From contig NC_019866.2 of the NCBI RefSeq assembly GCF_002234675.1, forward strand, positions 2,718,583 through 2,782,582: a stretch of 64,000 nucleotides of DNA, given 5' to 3'. The notes below the pieces were generated by a model. The model searched no databases and was not told the origin of the DNA. It worked only from the letters and a program-made list of their open reading frames with translations. The position numbers and the translations under genes were made by a program. Shown here piece by piece: positions 11,890-23,639 of this stretch. The stretch's first letter is position 1, and every line of letters begins with the position of its first letter. The DNA is from Oryzias latipes. Taxonomy: Eukaryota > Chordata > Actinopteri > Beloniformes > Adrianichthyidae.

Positions 11890-14800
11890 ATGCCTTCCAA
11901 CAAGTCTGTGTCTGCGGCGCCAATCACCCAGTTCATCAACTGCAGGATCCTGAGGGATCACCGGCTGCAGAGGTACGCACACGTGACACACAACTCACAC
12001 AAAGGAACGCACACTTCCGATGTGCAACACTGGTTTTCTACAGAAAACTAGACTTCACACCAATCCAGTAACCGTGGAAACCTGCTGTTGCTTCACTTTT
12101 GAGCCAACAGAAATGACGTGGGGTTCCCCAAGGCTCCATCCTGGGGCCCCTTCTTAAAATTTATATTTGCCTACTGGCCCAGGTTATAAACAACAACGGT
12201 TTCCATAGCTACGCAGATGACTCACAGATACTGACACCAGGATCTTGGGGACATCAAGGACTTAAGAATGAGACACAGAATTTCTATTAAATGATCACTC
12301 CTTTTAACATTTCTTTTATGTGAGGCATTGACTAGAAAGGCGCTACACAAATAAACGTCTCTTGGCAGAGAGGACCTGTGGGTCCGCGAGGGGAAGATTT
12401 TAGACCCGGAGAAGCTGTTCTTTGATGAGCTGGGATACGCAGACGAGCGTGTGGACTGTGAGAACGGCATCATCGCCCCGGGCTTCATCGACATCCAGAT
12501 CAACGGTGCAAATGCACACCATCCATCCATCCTTACTTCCATCCATCCCTCCCTCAGAACCCACACATGCACTTTCATGCAAACTTTCCACAGAAAGTCC
12601 CAAAGTTCGGGATTCGAACCAGGGCCTTGTCACCGAGTGGCTAGAGTGCTCACCATCACGCCACCACGCAGCTGCAAATTAACTCTTCCAGTCTTTACAC
12701 CAAAATGTTAAATTTGTTCTATTTTTGTTTTTTAGGTTTAGATTGTTGCAACTTTTGAGTTTTTAGTTAGTAATACAGTAAAGTAAACCTGCAGTCTCCA
12801 CCCTCTGCCCCTCTGCCCCGCCTTCACTGGCTGAGCGGCGGCTACAAACCCCTCACTCTCCCCTTCTGCCCCCGCCACCCTGCTCAGAGCTGCACATGAC
12901 AAATAAATTAAAAAAAACATGTTTTTAACAATGCTGGCTTTTCTGTTGGGTTTATCCCCATAGCAACCATTTTATGGTTTGGTCGCCTGGCGGTTACGAA
13001 CAGGTCGACGTAATTTTTAGAAGAATTGGCAAAAGTAAATTTTTGGATTTCCTTGACAACAGAGGTTTTTTTGTTAACCACGCCCTTATTCATAACATGT
13101 TCATATCATATGTCACATCATTTCCTTTAACTTGAGCCAGCGAGTCATGTTTTACAATTTTACAACATTCAGGTAAAAAATGTGGGAACAACAGGAAAAC
13201 GCCACTTTTGCGAGCTCGCCACGCCAACACTGTTAAAAAACTACAATAATTAAATTTAACGGCGCTTAACCTGGTGACACGTGTGTGTGTGTGAAATTTC
13301 ATAAATATCGCTGGAGCAATCGTTTCTTTTTCACATATCGTAGGACAATATTCATTTTTTTATGGTTTCTCCCACTGTGATGTCATCATTTTTTTGGGGG
13401 GGGGGGTTCCCTGCAGGAGGTTACGGCATCGACTTCTCTCAGCCGTCAGACGACGTCGACGGCGGCGTTTCCTTCGTGGCTAAGAAGATCCTGGAACATG
13501 GAGTCACGTCCTTCTGCCCGACCCTGGTCACCTCACCGCCTGAAGTCTACCACAAGGTGGCGCCACTTCAGCCGACGCGCCCAGTTCGAGCTCATGGCGT
13601 GAATCACATCGTTTTGTGGGTTTCAGGTGTTGCCTCGAATCAAAGTCCGCAGCGGAGGAGCGCACGGAGCCGGAGTTCTGGGTGAGGCCTCAGCGCCGGC
13701 GCTCCAGAACGCCAGCGTGCCCCGAAGAGCCTGAAGGTTTAGGGGGGCGTATGGAAACAAATCAATCGTTCTGAGTGAACTTTGACCACAGAAATGTGTC
13801 AAAACAATTTCTGCCACAAACTCAGCTCAGATGGATTCAGTCGTCATCTTGATTGAGCAAATCGGAGGAGGTTTTTCAAAGTAAAAGCCTGACCTGAAAA
13901 TCAGATTAAAGGACAAAAACTATTTTAAAGCTGGGATTTCTTTAGGTTTTTCCTAAGTTCATTTGATGAAATAAAAAAAAAACACATCCGAGGACAGATA
14001 AAGTGCACCAGGGGCAGTTAGTCACTGAGGTTGGCGGTTCAGTAGCTGCTGCTGCTGCTGCTGAAAGTGGGGATGATCAGGAAAAGTGTCGCCTGCAGGT
14101 TTCCACCTGGAAGGTCCGTTCATCAGCGCAGAGAAGAAAGGAGCTCACCCTGAACAGTTCCTTCGCACCTTCCAGCCCGGAGGCTTCCAGGACCTGATGG
14201 ACACCTATGGCAGCCTGGATGGTGTTGCCATGGTGACGCTGGCGCCCGAGCTGAGCGGCAGCCGCACGGTGGTTAGGGAGCTCTGCCAGCGGGGCATCAA
14301 GGTGTCGTTAGGTGATCCAGGTTTAAAATATCTCGTCCTCGGTTTGAAGTTCAGCGTTTGCATCGCGGTTCTGACCTCTCTGCGGGGTTCTGGTTCCGAT
14401 CCGGCTGCAGGTCACTCGGTGGCTGACCTGTCTCAGGCTGAGGAGGCGGTTCAGCACGGCGCGTCCTGCATCACTCACCTCTTCAACGCCATGCAGCCTG
14501 TGAGTCCTCGCCGGTCGCCGCGGGGTTCCCGTGATCCGCTTGGTTCTGATCGTCTGGATTCTGTTTTGGTCCAGTTCCACCATCGGGACCCGGGCATCGT
14601 GGGTCTGCTGACCAGTGACAAGGTTCCAGCAGGCAGGACGGTTTTCTACGGCATGATCGCCGACGGGATCCACACCAACCCGGCCGCCCTGCGGATCGCA
14701 CACAGAGCCCACCCCTCAGGTGAGTCCTTCACCTGCTGCAGGGGGAGGAGCCTGGAACTGCACAGATTACTTTTCAATAAAAGTAATGGAATTACCTTTT

Positions 14801-17800
14801 TTTTTAGCCACATTGACGCTTTTTAAAAGATTCAAAAAGATTTTTAAAAAGTGATGTCGACCTTTCCTTTTGATTTTTTTTGTGTTTTTTCTTTATAGAA
14901 TTATTTGGATTTATTTAAATATAAATATCTTCATTTTTAATACAAATTTTCAGTATTTTATGTCAGTTTTTCTACTAATTTATCTTTCTGGTCTTCATTT
15001 TTGTCCTGCAGTCCTGGACTGAAGGACCAGATTGTTCTTACCTATCTTCTTTCTTTCTGCGCCTTTAATTCTACGACCACAACCAGTCTTATTGACCTTT
15101 GACCTCGGGAAGAGGGGGCCATCTTGAATTTTATAAAAAATAAAAAAAAAATCCTCTTTTGTACCTTTTTAGATTATTTTGATCTATTGCCTCCTTACTC
15201 TTCGAGCATCATTGGGAAGCTATTGGGTTGAAAAATGTTGTTTTTATAAGCTGTGGATTTCTATTGCCGTGAGCGTGGCGAGCTCGCAGAACGGCCGTTC
15301 CCCTGTTGCTCACGCATTTTTTACCAGAATATTGTGAAAATTGAAAACATGAATGGCTGGCTCAAGCTGAACAAAACAAAACGACATACGCTATGGACAT
15401 ATTAGAAATGTGGGCGTGGTTTACAAAAAAAAAACCTCTGTTGCCAAGGAAATCCAAAAGTTTACTTTTGCCGATTCTTCTAAAAATTACACCGACATGT
15501 TCGTAACCCCCAGACGACCAAAACGTAAAATGGTTGCTATGGAGATAAAGCCAACAGAAAAGCCACCATTGTTAAAAATAAAAAGTTAACTATTTATTTG
15601 TGAAGTTGTCATGTGCAGCTCTGAACAGGTGGGGCAGAAGGGGGAGAGTAAGGGGCACGTAGCAGCTGCTCATTCAGTGAGAAATGGGGTAATTTGGGGT
15701 TGGCGAGGGCGGGCTGCAAGTGGAGTTGAGCGAAGCAGACACTTTATTGACTTTTCATGGGTTTAGCTGATCATTCTGGAGTCAAACATTAACTCGGAGG
15801 CGGCGTTTCTGTCGTTTATTTCCCTTCAGAAACGGATCGTCCATAAAGTCAGATCAGAACCGTGCATGAGGAGGTTGAATCCGCTCACAACTTTGATCAA
15901 AAACACGTATTTTTCTGACTGCATCAGACGAAAACAGGAAAAGGAGATGTTTCTGATGAAGATGATAACTAATCTGAGCGATCCTGGACTAAATCTGTGA
16001 CAGCGCTGTCATCTGCCGCTCCTTTTTTTTTGGTGCTTTTATAGATTCCAGCAGTTTAACGATTAACACTAACAGCCTGGACGCTCATTTAATCATCAGC
16101 TTTAAAGTGGAGCACAGAAAAAGGCTGTGAAACTCCACCACAGCAGCAAACAAGGATTCATCCGCCGCCGAAAGTAGTCCCCAGAAAAGAGCTGTCTTCT
16201 TCAGCGCTGTGGATTGAACGACATGATCTCATGTGAGCGGGATCAGAACCGGGACGCACTCTGACTCGTGTGTTTGCTCCTGCAGGTTTGGTGTTGGTCA
16301 CAGACGCCATCACAGCCATGGGTCTTCCTCCGGGCCGACACACTCTGGGCCAGCAGGTCATCGAGATCCAGGGTCTGCACGCCTACGTGGCAGGTCCGTC
16401 TGTCAGCTTCCCTAAACGGACTTTTTATTTGAAAAAGACAAGAAAAACATGATTTAAAAACATAAAAAACAAAATAAATCAAAGAGGCGACATTTTCCTA
16501 CTGTTTTAACTCCAGAAATATAAATAAAGGGAAATGACCTCCTGCAGGATTCTGGATCGGTTTCCAACTTTATGGCACAAATCGGAAATTTTAGGTTTGT
16601 TCAATTTGGGTCGCAGTAAACACAAAGAGCGGAAAAATGACTGAACAAAAAATACGGAAATAAAATGAGCAAATAAATAAAATTACAAGCAAGCACAAAA
16701 ATACAGCGAACAAATGAATAGGAACCTAAAGTTTAAAAGTAAATTCATAGAAAGAAAAAAAAAATGACTAAATATACTGGCATATACATACTGAGCATTG
16801 AGAGCTTTACCCTTCTTCCAAAGGGATTTGTTATGACTCACTGGGTTTCAGAAACTGGACCTTATGGTTTTTTAGCATGAACTGTGCAGACCTCTGGTAT
16901 AGTAGCTTGTTCAAAGCCTGTTTTTTGTAGAGTTAATGAAAAAAAAACTGTTGTTTTGTGATGCAGTAAATAGGCAGATTTTTCTTTTTATTGGACTCAT
17001 CCTGACCGCGGTTCCTCCGTCTTTCAGGCACACAGACGTTGAGCGGCAGCATCGCCACCATGGACATGTGTGTGCGCCACTTCAGGCAGGCCTCAGGTCT
17101 GCTGTCAGACAACCAAACATTATTCAAGAAATGATGCTTTTTTTGTCTCTAATCTGCCGTCCATCCTTTCTCGGTTCAGGCTGCAAAGTTGAAGAAGCTC
17201 TGGAAGCTGCTTCGCTCCATCCGGCTCAGGCTCTTGGAATCAGCCACAGGAAAGGAAGGCTGGATTACGGCTCAGACGCAGGTCAGACCCTTTGGACGTC
17301 TGGCTCTGAAACCAAAGCTGGAGAGCAACATCATGAGATGTTCTCTCAGCATCTCCTAAAGATGCTCTTCACGAGAAGAAAGTTTTGCCGGTTTTGTAGT
17401 CCTAACTTTAGTCTAGACCACCGGTCTGCAACCTTCATCACTTAAAGAGACATTTGGGTTAAATTCTTACTAACCACAACCGAGCAGGAGCCATCAAGTC
17501 TTACTTCACCCTTTAGAAAAATAAGACATTTATTTGTATTTATGGTATTGTTATTATTGTGATTTAAAAACAAATATACTGTTGTTTTGGGCAAAACAAA
17601 GAAAATAGCTTTTTTTCCCAAAATATGAAACAGTTTATAACTTTTGACAGAGGTTCCCATGACTTCCTTTCAAAATAAAAGACATCCTGCGTGACATAGG
17701 ATCATCTCAAGGCAGTTTTCAGTACAGACCAAAAGTTTGGACACACCTTCATTTGAATTAGAAGGGGAATTTTTAAATCTAACTATCCAAAATTAAATCA

Positions 17801-18277
17801 GTTAATTCAGTGACCCTTAACGAACTTTTTGAACCCTCAGACAAACTTAAAGTCCATGATTGATCTCAAAAATAGAAAATCTGATTTATAATCCAGTGTG
17901 CCTTAATTCTGGTTGTGCATCCAGAAAAATCTGTCAAAATGTTTCAGCTCAACTTGTGAAATGTACTGTCCTTCAGATATTTGAACACACTTTGAGTTAG
18001 TTTACTTTATTTTTATTTATTTATTACTTTTTACTCTACAGTTACTTTTTCAAATTAAAAGCTTTTTATTTTTCTTTAACCCGAGAACCACAATGGAGGG
18101 GTTGAAGAGTCACATGTGGCTCCGGAGCCTCAGGTTGCAGACCCCTGGTCTAGATAAAGATAAAAGATGCCAAGTTCAACTTTTTCCTTTCTTTCAGACC
18201 TGGTTTTGCTGGACGACTCACTCAACATCAAGGCCACCTTCATTTCTGGGGAGGAGGTTTGGAGAACAGGCCCTTAG
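11890..18277 (+). CDS. amdhd2: N-acetylglucosamine-6-phosphate deacetylase, 11 coding exons
   Basis: Cytosolic amidohydrolase that removes the acetyl group from GlcNAc-6-phosphate, giving glucosamine-6-phosphate and acetate in amino-sugar recycling and hexosamine-pathway control. Coding exons: 11890-11972, 12369-12505, 13417-13556, 13627-13681, 14099-14311, 14411-14499, 14575-14719, 16286-16393, 17028-17096, 17180-17281, 18198-18277. All introns are GT-AG, the phases agree, and the total is 1,221 nt (406 aa plus TAG), close to the vertebrate length of about 409. The protein starts [20 protein letters not shown]. Family blocks seen: [29 protein letters not shown], the metal-binding [28 protein letters not shown] and the catalytic-Asp block [14 protein letters not shown]. 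No lesion was found. The poly-G and repeat insertions fall in introns. An ATTAAA at 18484-18489 may be the polyadenylation signal. Confidence 0.96.
12110..12365 (+). mobile_element. LINE reverse-transcriptase remnant in amdhd2 intron 1
   Basis: The plus strand reads [10 protein letters not shown] and, about 60 bp later, [10 protein letters not shown], the palm-domain signature of CR1/L2-group reverse transcriptases. The frame between is disturbed. The fragment ends just before exon 2, with a CGCTACACAAATAAAC-like 3' tail about 20 bp ahead of the splice acceptor. Confidence 0.75.
12560..12680 (-). repeat. tRNA-like SINE fragment in amdhd2 intron 2
   Basis: On the minus strand the sequence carries a B-box-like GGTTCGAATCCCGAA, preceded by an A-box-like GTGGTGAGCACTCTAGCC and followed by TTTCTGTGGAAAGTTTGCATG. 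These features are typical of tRNA-related short elements common in fish. It lies directly after a GGATGGATGG-like simple repeat. Confidence 0.55.
12790..13275 (+). repeat. Dispersed repeat family B, copy in amdhd2 intron 2
   Basis: About 450 bp that recurs in reverse complement at 15.22-15.74 kb and in the same orientation, in part, at 40.06-40.34 kb. Shared blocks include CATAGCAACCATTTTA, CAAAAGTAAA followed by GGATTTCCTTG, CAACAGAGGTTT, AACCACGCCC and GCGAGCTCGCCACGC. No coding potential was seen. The class is unknown. Confidence 0.8.
15220..15740 (-). repeat. Dispersed repeat family B, inverted copy in amdhd2 intron 7
   Basis: Reverse complement of the copy at 12.79-13.28 kb, roughly 80 percent alike by eye over more than 300 bp. 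The two copies face each other across exons 3-7, so the pre-mRNA could fold into a long intronic stem. Confidence 0.8.
17419..18147. mobile_element. hAT-type non-autonomous element (MITE) in amdhd2 intron 10
   Basis: The element opens CACCGGTCTGCAACC and closes with GGTTGCAGACCCCTG, imperfect terminal inverted repeats in the style of hAT elements. It is flanked by 8-bp direct repeats GTCTAGAC (17411-17418) and GTCTAGAT (18148-18155), the expected hAT target duplication with one change. The inside is AT-rich and has no transposase. A fragment resembling a Tc1-type terminus (ACCAAAAGTTTGGACACACC) lies at about 17,728. Confidence 0.8.
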
Positions 18278-18449
18278 AGGAAATGCCTTCCCGCCTCTGC
18301 CGTCACGCTCAGACGCCGTTCGGAGCTTCATCCACATCCGTCTGCAGTCGACTTGGGGAGGTTTTCCGTTGGGTGGCACATGCAGGATGTCACTGAATGA
18401 GTCTTTGATGTAAAACCTTCTTGAGAATCGGTCAGGTTGTCTGTTTTCT

Positions 18450-18785
18450 GCAGCTTCAGTGAAACACTTGAAGACCCACTTTGATTAAAATGCTATTTTT
18501 GGTGTTTTTAACATGTTCTCGTGGCATTTTTCGGATGATGGGATGTCGGAGATAAAAAAATTACGCTTAAAATCACATTTCTAAGTATTTCTTTATTTAA
18601 GTCATTTTGAATCAGGAGCAGATGCAAAAATGCTGTTTAAAAAAGATCGTATTTGTGACGTAAAAAATACGCTGGGCAGGCTACAAGCTCCTTGCTCTGA
18701 GCGCTCAGCACATGGGAAAGGGAAGAGGGGCGGGGTTACTCTGCATCAACAGGCTGCGCACAACTACATTTCTAATGAACTCCTG
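18450..18785 (+). repeat. Dispersed repeat family A, left part, split by an insertion
   Basis: The left part of a family A unit runs up to CTAATGAACTCCTG, where a 1,265-bp element has inserted. The unit resumes at 20,051 with CTGCTGCTCTGCAGAAACGA and ends near 20,150 with GATCGGAGTGGGAC. Other uninterrupted copies show the same join, so the order of events is clear: family A first, then the insertion. Confidence 0.75.
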
Positions 18786-20050
18786 GGGGGTATTCCAGGA
18801 AGCATGTTTAAACTAGCCTGACTTTAAGCCTGAACTCTGGCTGAAATCCGCCTGAACTTGTTTACTCTGGGTATGTCGGTTCCAAAAGACCGGATATGAG
18901 TTGGCGTAATTACGCTCGACTTGGTAACCCTGGGTTAACGCACGGTACATAAAGACATTCTCAATAGATCGCCGATTTCTGGAGTCACCATGGAAACGCG
19001 TGGAGAAAAAAAAAGAAAGCGCTGTACTTAAGTGAGACGGAGTCTGAGATTTTAATGACGGCGGAAAAAAATTACAAGTCCATCAAAAAAGTAACATGGC
19101 TGTAAAATAATTTAAATAATTTAGTTAAATTAATTCAAACTCAATAATTGTTTATACAACTCAAATTTACGTATTTATCTAACTAAATGTCAGATTACTC
19201 CATTAATCTTTTTTCCATCTTAATTACTTATATTTCTTGAACTTTCATATGTCTAAGTTTGAGCCGGCAGATATGCTCATTTTTATAACATTAAAAAGAA
19301 CGGAAAAAAATGCACGGAGTGCAAAAATTCATTAAAGAATTTTCCGTCACTGTCATAACATGTGTAGGAAGGTAGGGGTGCTATATAAACTCATCATCCT
19401 TTCCCTTACTCTCACTCATGGTGCAGAGACGTAAGCATAGTAGGACAAAATAACTCGGCAAAACACGGTGAAACACAGTAAAACAGCTATACAACTAAAC
19501 ACATTTTGTAAAAAACCCACACTTAAACCCAAATCCGTCCAGACAGGCAAAGGGAATGATATCCCAGAATCCCTTGCGGTGCTTATTTAACAGCAGCATC
19601 AAAGTTACACCTACTTAATTGAATTAATTTGAACGAAAGGAAAATAATTGTCTGAAAACTACGTGTTATTTTTAAGGTGACCTAACAAAAAAATGATTTA
19701 TCTTAACTGAAGCAAATAATTAAGTTAGATCAAAGTAAAAAAGTTTATCTTTCCAACATCCATATGTGGTCTAATCACCCTCTCATGGTGGAACAAGTGT
19801 TATCTGAGCTTTTTCATCCATTAAGTCATCTTTAAATGGACACGCCATGCTGCTTCACCTCTCTGTAAACAAACTAAGCTTCAACTAAACCTGCTCCAGA
19901 CCAGGTTATGTTCAGAGCATGAGTTGCCATGGTAACTTGACCTACCCTGAAACATACCTCAATTTCTGGAACCAAAAGCTGAGGTTATCAACTTCCTTAG
20001 CCTCAAACTTACCGTGGGAGCTAGCATAACCTGCTTTCTGGAATACCCCC
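18786..20050. mobile_element. 1,265-bp element with GGGGGTATTCC termini and CTG target duplication
   Basis: The ends are exact inverted repeats GGGGGTATTCC and GGAATACCCCC, with further similarity inward (AGGAAGC and GCTTTCT). The flanks are direct 3-bp copies CTG at 18783-18785 and 20051-20053, and the empty site is seen in other family A copies. A three-base duplication with G-rich ends fits the PIF/Harbinger-like group, but CTG is not the usual TWA. No transposase frame was found, so the element is non-autonomous. Confidence 0.75.
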
Positions 20051-20274
20051 CTGCTGCTCTGCAGAAACGACATCCTAGAAAACGACATAATTATGATTAA
20101 AAGACCACTGGGAACGCTTTAAGAATAGGTCAAAATATGATCGGAGTGGGACTTCACGGAGTAAAAACTCTGTGAAAACCAAATCTGTCTTTGTCCAGCA
20201 AAGTTACTGGGAAAGATAATCGATTCTTAAAAAATCATTTATTTGGAGAAAAGTCTGTTTAAATTTATGTCACA

Positions 20275-20690
20275 TCATAAAAGAAAAACGCAGCTTCCCA
20301 CTGAAATGACATTTATTATTCCCTCACATACGCAGTAGGACAAAGCAGAAGGAGACAAAGAACGACCAAAACAGACACACAAGTCCAAGACAAAAAACGG
20401 AGACAAAACGGCAATAAAGAGACCACTGATGCCCAAAAAAAGACGTTTAAAAACAGCCGCACAGCCTAGCCGTGACCCTGAGAGGACAACAACGGAGAGG
20501 CAACACAAAGAATGACAACAATGACACACCAGGCAGATGCAAAAGGGACACCAAAGAAACAGAGACGCTGGAAACCAAACAGACGTCCCACAGAGGAGGC
20601 TTAAAGACAACAAGAGACACGAAGAGAGCAAAATTAGGCAACAAATCAAACCTCACACAAAGAAAACACATGAATTAGCATATAACCCGC
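20275..20690 (+). repeat. Degenerate purine-rich tandem repeat
   Basis: Loose repetition of short units such as GAGACAAA, AAAGACA and CAACAACGGAGA produces one long frame on each strand with very biased composition (Cys/Leu/Val on minus). It is best read as decayed simple repeat and not as coding. Confidence 0.6.
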
Positions 20691-22149
20691 AGGCTATTTG
20701 TATGAAGTGACATTTGTGCCCCCACATTAAGAACACAAGTCAAAGTTTTTAATTCAACATTTCCTAAATCGTGAAAGAAAATGATTAATTTTAAAAACTA
20801 AACTTTCAAAGTTGGAAATAAAAATAATGTTTGACTTTCAAAATCTTTTTCTTTCCCTTCTTTGCCATCTGAGCACAGCGTGACGCGTTTGCCATCATAC
20901 AGCTCGCTGATTGGTCTATAATTCTGTTATTCTAACGTTGGGTCAGTTACCACTTTCAGCCACGAGAGGGCAGCCTGTCACCTACTTTCCGCGTGCAGAA
21001 GGAAGATTTCAGCGATGACGCAGCGTTTTCCGGAGGTTTTTATAGTAGGAACTATCCCTTCATATTATAGTAAGTAAAGAAAATACACAGTCCATAAACT
21101 TTTAAATATGTAAAAAGATTATTTTGTTGCTGAAATATTTGTATTTATTGCCCCCCTACATCTTTTGTGGAATTCTGGACCGAGGCTAAATGCTAGTTTA
21201 AGCTAGCAGCTAATTGAGTCTTATGTTTTTATATTTTTAATCTCAAATTTGATTCGGTTTTTTGTTTTTGTTTATTTTGACGCTAAAGACAAGATGATTT
21301 TATTTGAAATAATGTGATCATCAGTGGTTGCTTTTCTGAAGATTCATTTATTTATTCGGTTTCTGAGGAGTTTAGCTCAGGCAGTGAAACTAAAGTAGTT
21401 CCTCACCGGTAGTTAGTTATTATCAAAATGTAATTGTTCTTATTTTATGTTTTTCTTTCTTTCTTTTTAAATTTTAGCACTGTTAACACTCTGGAATTTG
21501 AAAGATATTCTTACTAATTTTTGTGGCTTAAACGTTTAATTTTTAAGGCAGCTTTTCAAAAGAAATGTGTTTATTTAAGCGTTATTTATTTGTATTTTAT
21601 TTATCAATATGTATAAAACATAATTTAGAATTTAAATTAGTGGGAATTCTTCAGTTCATTTCCAAAAAAGAACACATTTATTTTTTTATGTCCGGTGCCA
21701 AAACACATTAATTTGTGATTCTGTCAAATCAAAACTCATTTTAAGGACATTTTAATTTCTTCTGGTTCATTTTCTTTTAGCAGTAGAACTATAAATCTGA
21801 TTTGAACTCTCTAGTGTTTTAGTCAGAGATGCAATCGTCTGTTTTTGTTTCACTTGTTTCTCTTTGCTGGTATCAGTTCCGGCTCCGTCCAGCAGAGGGC
21901 GCTCGTGTCTCCGGTCTATGTTGACGTCGACCGTGAGCACCATGAAGGGGGAAGTATGAAGGGATCTTTATGCAAACAAAACTTTCTAAGTAGCAAATGA
22001 AAATATAAAACATTTTCTTTAAAAAACTTCACTTCATACGGAAGGAGCATCCCCTGCAGCTCAATCTGAGCAGAGTCACTATAACTTCTAGCAGAACCTA
22101 CATGTTCCTGATGATCTCAGTCGTCACGTGATTTTTTACATTTTTTCTA
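20691..22149. other. AT-rich stretch, no gene recognised
   Basis: No frame, splice-bounded block or named repeat was recognised. A slightly GC-richer patch near 20,940-21,040 and another at 21,880-21,960 (GCAGAGGGCGCTCG) stand out but could not be assigned. The latter resembles a CTCF-type core, a weak guess. Confidence 0.45.
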
Positions 22150-22358
22150 AACCTTTCAGAACTTATAAGTTAGAAATCTTTTTGCATGGATGAAACTCTC
22201 CTTTCTTTTCTTCCTTCCAGATTGTGCCGTAAAGGGAAGAAGTCCAACCAACCAATGAACCTCGTGAGCTGCAGCTGGATGAAAACTGCAGGATGACGCA
22301 CCTCGACGGGCCCTCTGTGCCGCTCAGAGATCGTTTTGCTGCCTGCACGATTCATGTA
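22150..22358 (+). repeat. Repeat family D, copy 1, exon-like
   Basis: About 200 bp nearly identical to 37,630-37,830 in the same orientation. Both copies keep a strong splice-acceptor-like TTTCTTTTCTTCCTTCCAG followed by ATTGTG, and end in a donor-like TGTAAG. Indels between the copies are not multiples of three throughout, so neither is clearly coding. Copy 1 ends exactly where the next element begins. Confidence 0.7.
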
Positions 22359-22998
22359 AGGCTGCATTTACACTGCAGGTCTTGATGCCCAAATCCGATT
22401 TTCTGACTATATCCAGGAATAAGGAGGGCTGCTCGGTTGGCTTATGTGCTCTCTCTGAGTTTTGAATGAGGAAGTGTTTGCAGATGTTGTGCTGCACTAA
22501 CAGTTTGATCCAAGCAAAGAAATAAACGGCTTCTAGCCTGTTCCATAGCAACGGTGTCCAGCTTAATTAGTTACCGTTTGCGTCCCGACCGGGACCGGAT
22601 CGGAAATAACAGCGTTTTACGTCTACGGTCTGAAGCCTGAGGCTGAAAGGTAACACGCTGATGGGGCTCCAGCTGTCCTCGAACAGCAACATCAGCGCAC
22701 AAAAGCACCTTAAGTCATGTGATCTCAGTTGGTGGTGTCCTGAGTTGACCTCAATGACGTACGACTCGCATTTACTGGGGAATATCCGATTTGTCTGCTT
22801 ACACACGAAAATGCACGTATTCGATTCGTATCCGATTTATTTCCACATATGAATGAGGCCTGAATCCGATCGGAGAAAATCGGAATCCATGCGCTTTAGT
22901 CCTGCTTACACGTTCACCGGTCATATCCGATCTGTGCCACATGAGAGGAAAAAAATCCGAATTGGGTCACTTGAACCATGCAGTGTAAACGCGGCCTA
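22359..22998. mobile_element. Non-autonomous DNA element with about 40-bp terminal inverted repeats
   Basis: The left end GGCTGCATTTACACTGCAGG and the right end (minus strand) GGCCGCGTTTACACTGCATGG pair over about 40 bp, including CCCAAATCCGAT against CCCAATTCGGAT. A TA precedes the left end and follows the right end. The interior is rich in subterminal ATCCGAT-like motifs and has no transposase frame. Confidence 0.75.
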
Positions 22999-23059
22999 TG
23001 CTTTAAACTTCTCCACAAAGGTATCTCACCTCAGAGCTGTTGCTGTACGCCCGACAAAT

Positions 23060-23106
23060 GAACCTACCCCCCCCCCACCCCCCACCCCCCCCACCCCCCC
23101 CCCCCA
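23060..23106 (+). repeat. C-rich simple repeat
   Basis: Runs of C broken by CCA units. They create a false poly-Gly/poly-Pro frame. Confidence 0.9.
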
Positions 23107-23639
23107 GGGCAGAGCAGGACGGGCACTGAAGAGAAGGCAGGACTCCAGCCCAGCACAAACCTGCAGGTAAACCTGAGTGTGGTCTTGGTCTCCTGGTAAG
23201 CTGGCTTAGTGATGTCATCAAAGGGAAATAATCAGATTCCTACTATTGTCCAGATGAACATCAGAAATCATGCACCTGTATCTGGTTACAAGTGGAGTTT
23301 TAAAGTAAGAAATGCTGCTCCTGACCAAAGGATGACCTTTTTTTTGTTCCAACTGCTTCATTTTCTGGTTTTGAACATTTCAGTTTTGAGTGTTTACACT
23401 GTAGAATTAAAAAGGCGAAAATCAGACAACAAATCAGGACCTTACTGACTTCTTTACTCACTCAGAACAATAATGAACACTCAAGCTAACAAACACAAGA
23501 AGAAAAACATTTCTTTCCTACAATCCATCTACTGACACCCTCATTTTCAATAGCTGTGTTTACATGGACAAAAGTAATCGGAAAGAACGCCTGATCGGAA
23601 GGAAAATGCGTCATGGAAACACGGCGTTCTGAACAGTCT

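Noticed and set aside
12600..12680. A functional tRNA gene
   Set aside because: B-box-like sequence is present but no cloverleaf can be completed; it fits a SINE fragment in an intron.
20275..20649. 124-codon Cys/Leu-rich minus-strand frame resembling a membrane protein
   Set aside because: It is the complement of a degenerate purine-rich simple repeat; hydrophobicity is a by-product of composition.
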